A stretch of 44,840 bases of DNA from positions 1-44,840 of the forward strand of contig JACKQC010000028.1 in the NCBI GenBank assembly GCA_024233085.1. The letters are read 5' to 3'. The DNA is from Akkermansiaceae bacterium (GTDB lineage Bacteria; Verrucomicrobiota; Verrucomicrobiia; Verrucomicrobiales; DEV007). Below, piece by piece: positions 42,172-44,840 of this stretch. Made by a program: the position numbers and the translations under genes. The notes below the pieces were generated by a model. The model was not told the DNA's origin and made no database searches. It worked only from the letters and a program-made list of their open reading frames with translations. The first letter of the stretch is position 1; each line of letters starts with the position of its first letter.

Positions 42172-43080
42172 TCAGTTCGGATTCCCGAAACGTTTTTCCC
42201 AGTAAAGGCGGATGCCGTCGGCGCACATCGCGGCCGGGTTGGCGAGCTGGCAGCCGGCCCAGATCTCCGGCGGCGCCCCGAGGCGAAAGGCTTGCTCCAT
42301 CTGGAATGCCTGATAGGCGACTTGCAGCGACTCCGCGTCCATCCCCTCGCGGAGCCGGTCGCGGACGAAGTCCGAGGCCCGCCGCACCGCCTCCCGGTAA
42401 GCCGCGAGATGCTCCGCCACCCCCTCGAACAGCCCGAAGTGCGTCAGGTAAAGCCGCTCGAAGCCCTCCGCCTCCAGCCGCGCGATCGATGCGTCGTAGG
42501 CCTCGGGATCGAACTGCGGCGGCGCGCTGGTGACCGACACATAGTCGCTCCCCGGCAGGCGGGCGCCCGCCACGTCGCCCGCGAAAAGCGTCCCGCCGAT
42601 CGCCCAGGCGTGGTGATGCCGCGCGTGGCCCGGCGTGTCCAGCGCCCGGATTTCCAGCCCCGCCGCGCGCGTGATCTCGCCGTCCGCCGGCGCCCTCACC
42701 CGTTCGGCCAGCGCCGGCAGCATTTCCCCCCACAGCGGGTCCATCCGCTCGCCGTACACCATCCGCGCGCTTTCCAGCAGACGCGCCGGATCGATGAGAT
42801 GCGCCGCGCCCCGCGGATGCACGTGGACCGTGGCGCCCTGCCGCGCCCACCAGCCCGCCGCCCCCGCGTGGTCGAGATGGATGTGCGTGACGAAGACGTC
42901 GCCCACCCGCTCCGGCGCGACGCCCAGCCCCGCGAGCCCCTCCCGCAGGGCCGGCAAGGTCGAGCCCGGCCCCGTCTCGATCAGCGCCAGACCCTCCGGC
43001 CCTTCCACGAGGAAGGCCGCGATGACCCCCGGCTCGCCCTGGAAACGCAGATCGAGCGTGTGGACGGCGACGGGCTCCAT
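42172..43080 (-). CDS. MBL-fold metallo-hydrolase (302 aa)
   Basis: A metallo-beta-lactamase fold hydrolase. The hallmark FVTHIHLDHAG (HIHLDH at 66-71) binds the di-metal centre; LDTPGHARHHHAW gives the next His, FAGDVAG the bridging Asp, and LYLTHFG the last His. It resembles the glyoxalase II-like branch, with a C-terminal helical extension (ASDFVRDRLREGMDAESLQ). No signal peptide is present. The frame is open upstream, but the ATG at 43080 begins directly at the first beta strand. Substrate unknown. It is followed by an exported unknown protein and preceded by the GlsB-like gene. Confidence 0.9.
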   Translation of the reverse strand: MEPVAVHTLDLRFQGEPGVIAAFLVEGPEGLALIETGPGSTLPALREGLAGLGVAPERVGDVFVTHIHLDHAGAAGWWARQGATVHVHPRGAAHLIDPARLLESARMVYGERMDPLWGEMLPALAERVRAPADGEITRAAGLEIRALDTPGHARHHHAWAIGGTLFAGDVAGARLPGSDYVSVTSAPPQFDPEAYDASIARLEAEGFERLYLTHFGLFEGVAEHLAAYREAVRRASDFVRDRLREGMDAESLQVAYQAFQMEQAFRLGAPPEIWAGCQLANPAAMCADGIRLYWEKRFGNPN

Positions 43081-43124
43081 GCGCGGGCGGAGGGGAAAGA
43101 CCGGGGAGATCGGCGCGCCGCCCG

Positions 43125-43376
43125 TCAGCGGCGTTTCTTGATGAGTCCGATGACGAAGAGCAGGACGACCGCGCCGACCAGCGCGGGAATCACCGAGCCG
43201 ATGAAGCCCGAGCCGATCGCGATGCCCAGCGTGTCGAACAGCACCCCGCCGACGATGGCCCCCAGCACCCCGACGATAATGTTGCCGAGGATGCCGAAGC
43301 CGCCGCCGCGCATGATGAGCCCGGCGAGAAAGCCGGCCACCAGGCCGACGAGGATCATGTAAAGATAGGGATTCAT
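43125..43376 (-). CDS. GlsB/YeaQ/YmgE family stress-response membrane protein (83 aa)
   Basis: A small, Gly-rich membrane protein with three hydrophobic segments: LYMILVGLVAGFLAGLIM, GNIIVGVLGAIVGGVLFD and VIPALVGAVVLLFVIGLI, ending in KKRR. This matches the transglycosylase-associated protein family (GlsB/YeaQ/YmgE), whose members are induced by envelope or general stress in several bacteria. The ATG at 43376 starts at the first helix; the longer open frame upstream is antisense to or overlapping the next gene and is not used. It lies between the MBL gene and the L,D-transpeptidase on the same strand. Confidence 0.88.
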   Translation of the reverse strand: MNPYLYMILVGLVAGFLAGLIMRGGGFGILGNIIVGVLGAIVGGVLFDTLGIAIGSGFIGSVIPALVGAVVLLFVIGLIKKRR

Positions 43377-43537
43377 AGGCGTGGGAACGAGAGGGTTGGT
43401 TGATGCCGGCCCGCCGTCTGGCCGGGCCTGAGGAACGCAGCCTATCGAAAAGCCCGCCCCGACCGCAAGTCCCGATTTCCATCGCCTCATCCCCAGGCTC
43501 TCCCGGCCCCGAACCCCGAACCACAGACCCCGGGCAA

Positions 43538-44840
43538 TCACTCCGGCCGCGCCACCGCCCGCACCCCGAGCCCCAGCCGGTCCCGCATCACCTCGTCGTG
43601 CCCGTAGATGTCCTGGTCGAAGCGGATGCGCCCGTCGTTCATCGCCGTGCTCGTCCAGTAGATCAGATAGACCGGGATCGACTTCTTCAGGTTCACCCGG
43701 CGGTCGGGCTGGGAGGCGTCGTTCATGGCCGCCTCGATCTGGCCCGGCGACCAGTCCCCGTTGGCCGCCAGCGCGTACTCCGCCAGCAGCGCCGGCTCCG
43801 ACACCCGCACGCAGCCGTGGCTGAAATCCCGGTCCGCCCGCTGGAACAGGCTGTGGTCCGGCGTGTCGTGCAGATAGACCGAGTTGTCGTTGGGAAAGAT
43901 GAACTTCACCAGCCCCAGCGCGTTGTGCGGCCCCGTGCCCTGGCGGATGGAGAGCTGGCCCGCCGCCACCTTTTGCAGGTTGTCCGCCGTCGCCGGCAGC
44001 GCCCGCGACGGCGCCACCCCGAAGCCCGGGACGATCTCGTAGTTCTCCCGCGACACGTAGGACGGGTCCTTCAGCGCCTCCGGGACCACCTCGTTCTTCG
44101 CGATGCTCAGCGGCACATTCCAGTACGGGCGAAAGATGAGATACTGGATCTTCCCGTGGAAGACCGGCGTCTGGTGCTTGCCCTTCTGCCCCACGATGAC
44201 CCGGATCGTCTTCACCGGCCGCCCCCCCCGGAAAAGCCGCAGCGCGCTTTCCCCGATGTTGACCTCCACATGCTCCGCCTGCTCGTAGGCCCGCGGCATC
44301 CAGCGCAGCCGGTCCAGGTTCACGATCAGCGTGTTCACCCGGTCCTCCGCCGGCTTGTTCATCTCCGCCAGCGTCTGCGGCCCCATCACCCCGTCCGGCT
44401 CGATGCCGTGGCGAAATTGGAAGCTCTTCAGCCCCTCCCACGTCGAGGCGTCGATCGTCTTCGTCCGCAGCCGCGCCCCGTCCGCCGGCAGGTCGCCCTC
44501 CGCCTGCAGCCGCGCCCGCAGCAGCGGGATGTCCCGGTAGGGACCGTTGAGGCCCACCGGCGACGGCGGCGAGGGCAGCGCCTTCCAGCCCCCCAGTTGC
44601 GCGATGCGCCGGTAGCGCTCCAGCGTCTCCACCATCTCCCAGTAGCGCGGGTCCGGCGGCGCCGCCGCCTTTTCCAGCCACGCCGCGAAGTTTCCCGGCC
44701 CCTGCCGCAGCGCCTCGCCGAGCAAATCCTGTGGCGACACCGAGCGCGCGATCGGCTCCCACTTCGGGTGCACCGTGCCCGGATCGACAAAGCCGTAGGC
44801 CAGCGCCTGGATCGCGTAGAGCGCCAGGTGCGTCGTCGCG
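43538..44840 (-). CDS. L,D-transpeptidase, YcbB-like, 5' partial (at least 433 aa)
   Basis: A peptidoglycan cross-linking enzyme of the YkuD family. The catalytic motif is SHGCVRVS with the nucleophilic Cys, preceded by the conserved FPNDNSVYLHDTPDHSLF. A peptidoglycan-binding domain (TWEGLKSFQFRHGIEPDGVMG) lies upstream, as in YcbB/LdtD-like proteins. Within the window a GTG at 44773 could start translation, but the frame stays open to the window edge and reads YGFVDPGTVHPKWEP, typical of the N-terminal YcbB scaffold. The true start therefore lies outside. The enzyme should be periplasmic; its signal peptide is not in view. Confidence 0.92.
   Translation of the reverse strand, partial: ATTHLALYAIQALAYGFVDPGTVHPKWEPIARSVSPQDLLGEALRQGPGNFAAWLEKAAAPPDPRYWEMVETLERYRRIAQLGGWKALPSPPSPVGLNGPYRDIPLLRARLQAEGDLPADGARLRTKTIDASTWEGLKSFQFRHGIEPDGVMGPQTLAEMNKPAEDRVNTLIVNLDRLRWMPRAYEQAEHVEVNIGESALRLFRGGRPVKTIRVIVGQKGKHQTPVFHGKIQYLIFRPYWNVPLSIAKNEVVPEALKDPSYVSRENYEIVPGFGVAPSRALPATADNLQKVAAGQLSIRQGTGPHNALGLVKFIFPNDNSVYLHDTPDHSLFQRADRDFSHGCVRVSEPALLAEYALAANGDWSPGQIEAAMNDASQPDRRVNLKKSIPVYLIYWTSTAMNDGRIRFDQDIYGHDEVMRDRLGLGVRAVARPE

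Overview
The window is a GC-rich bacterial chromosome segment. Its gene content points to Verrucomicrobiota or the related PVC group: two secreted sulfatases, a DUF1080 protein, a Tat-exported lactonase, a DUF5916 outer-membrane-type protein, HTTM-like membrane proteins, a triple-LysM protein, and intergenic spaces full of small palindromes. This assignment is an inference from gene content; no 16S or other marker gene is present.

Layout. 1-2235: two small zinc-ribbon-like proteins and an M20 dipeptidase. 2236-2890: a gene-free block of short palindromes and an 11-bp tandem repeat. 2891-6346: two divergent copies of a two-gene module, each an HTTM-like multi-pass membrane protein plus a small partner with the motif YPLSxFPMY. 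6461-11698: an exported methyltransferase, a TPR protein, a LysM protein with a clear terminator, a TIM-barrel sugar isomerase/epimerase and a GT4 glycosyltransferase. 11757-16627: a sulfatase, a DUF5916 protein and an unknown exported protein, all on the minus strand.

16699-30505 is an integrated element of about 13.8 kb in the 3' half of a tRNA-Ile2 (CAT anticodon) gene. It is bounded by 45-bp direct repeats: a displaced tRNA 3' fragment on the left and the intact tRNA on the right. It carries a Xis/AlpA-like HTH gene and a tight minus-strand operon: SNF2-type helicase with a degenerate PLD-like N-terminus, DUF4391 protein, type III-like Mod methyltransferase, stand-alone PLD-family protein, type III-like Res helicase-nuclease, and a GmrSD-type DUF262/DUF1524 protein. 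Upstream lie a ribbon-helix-helix protein and a regulator with half a receiver domain. No complete integrase is present; an open frame beside the tRNA may be a remnant. I read this as a composite anti-phage system: a type III R-M core extended with SNF2 helicase, DUF4391, PLD and type IV-like modules. It is the most interesting part of the window.

30703-44840 returns to ordinary chromosome: DUF1080 protein, lactonase, second sulfatase, two small membrane proteins, a Dus-family tRNA-dihydrouridine synthase, a lipid-carrier glycosylation group (LAB_N protein, GT2, GT39), a TPR protein, a four-CxxC protein, an unknown exported protein, an MBL-fold hydrolase, a GlsB/YeaQ-type membrane protein and an L,D-transpeptidase cut by the window end. 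A 33-nt imperfect palindrome with arms around AACAGGGTT occurs five times, always just after a stop codon, and only outside the element.
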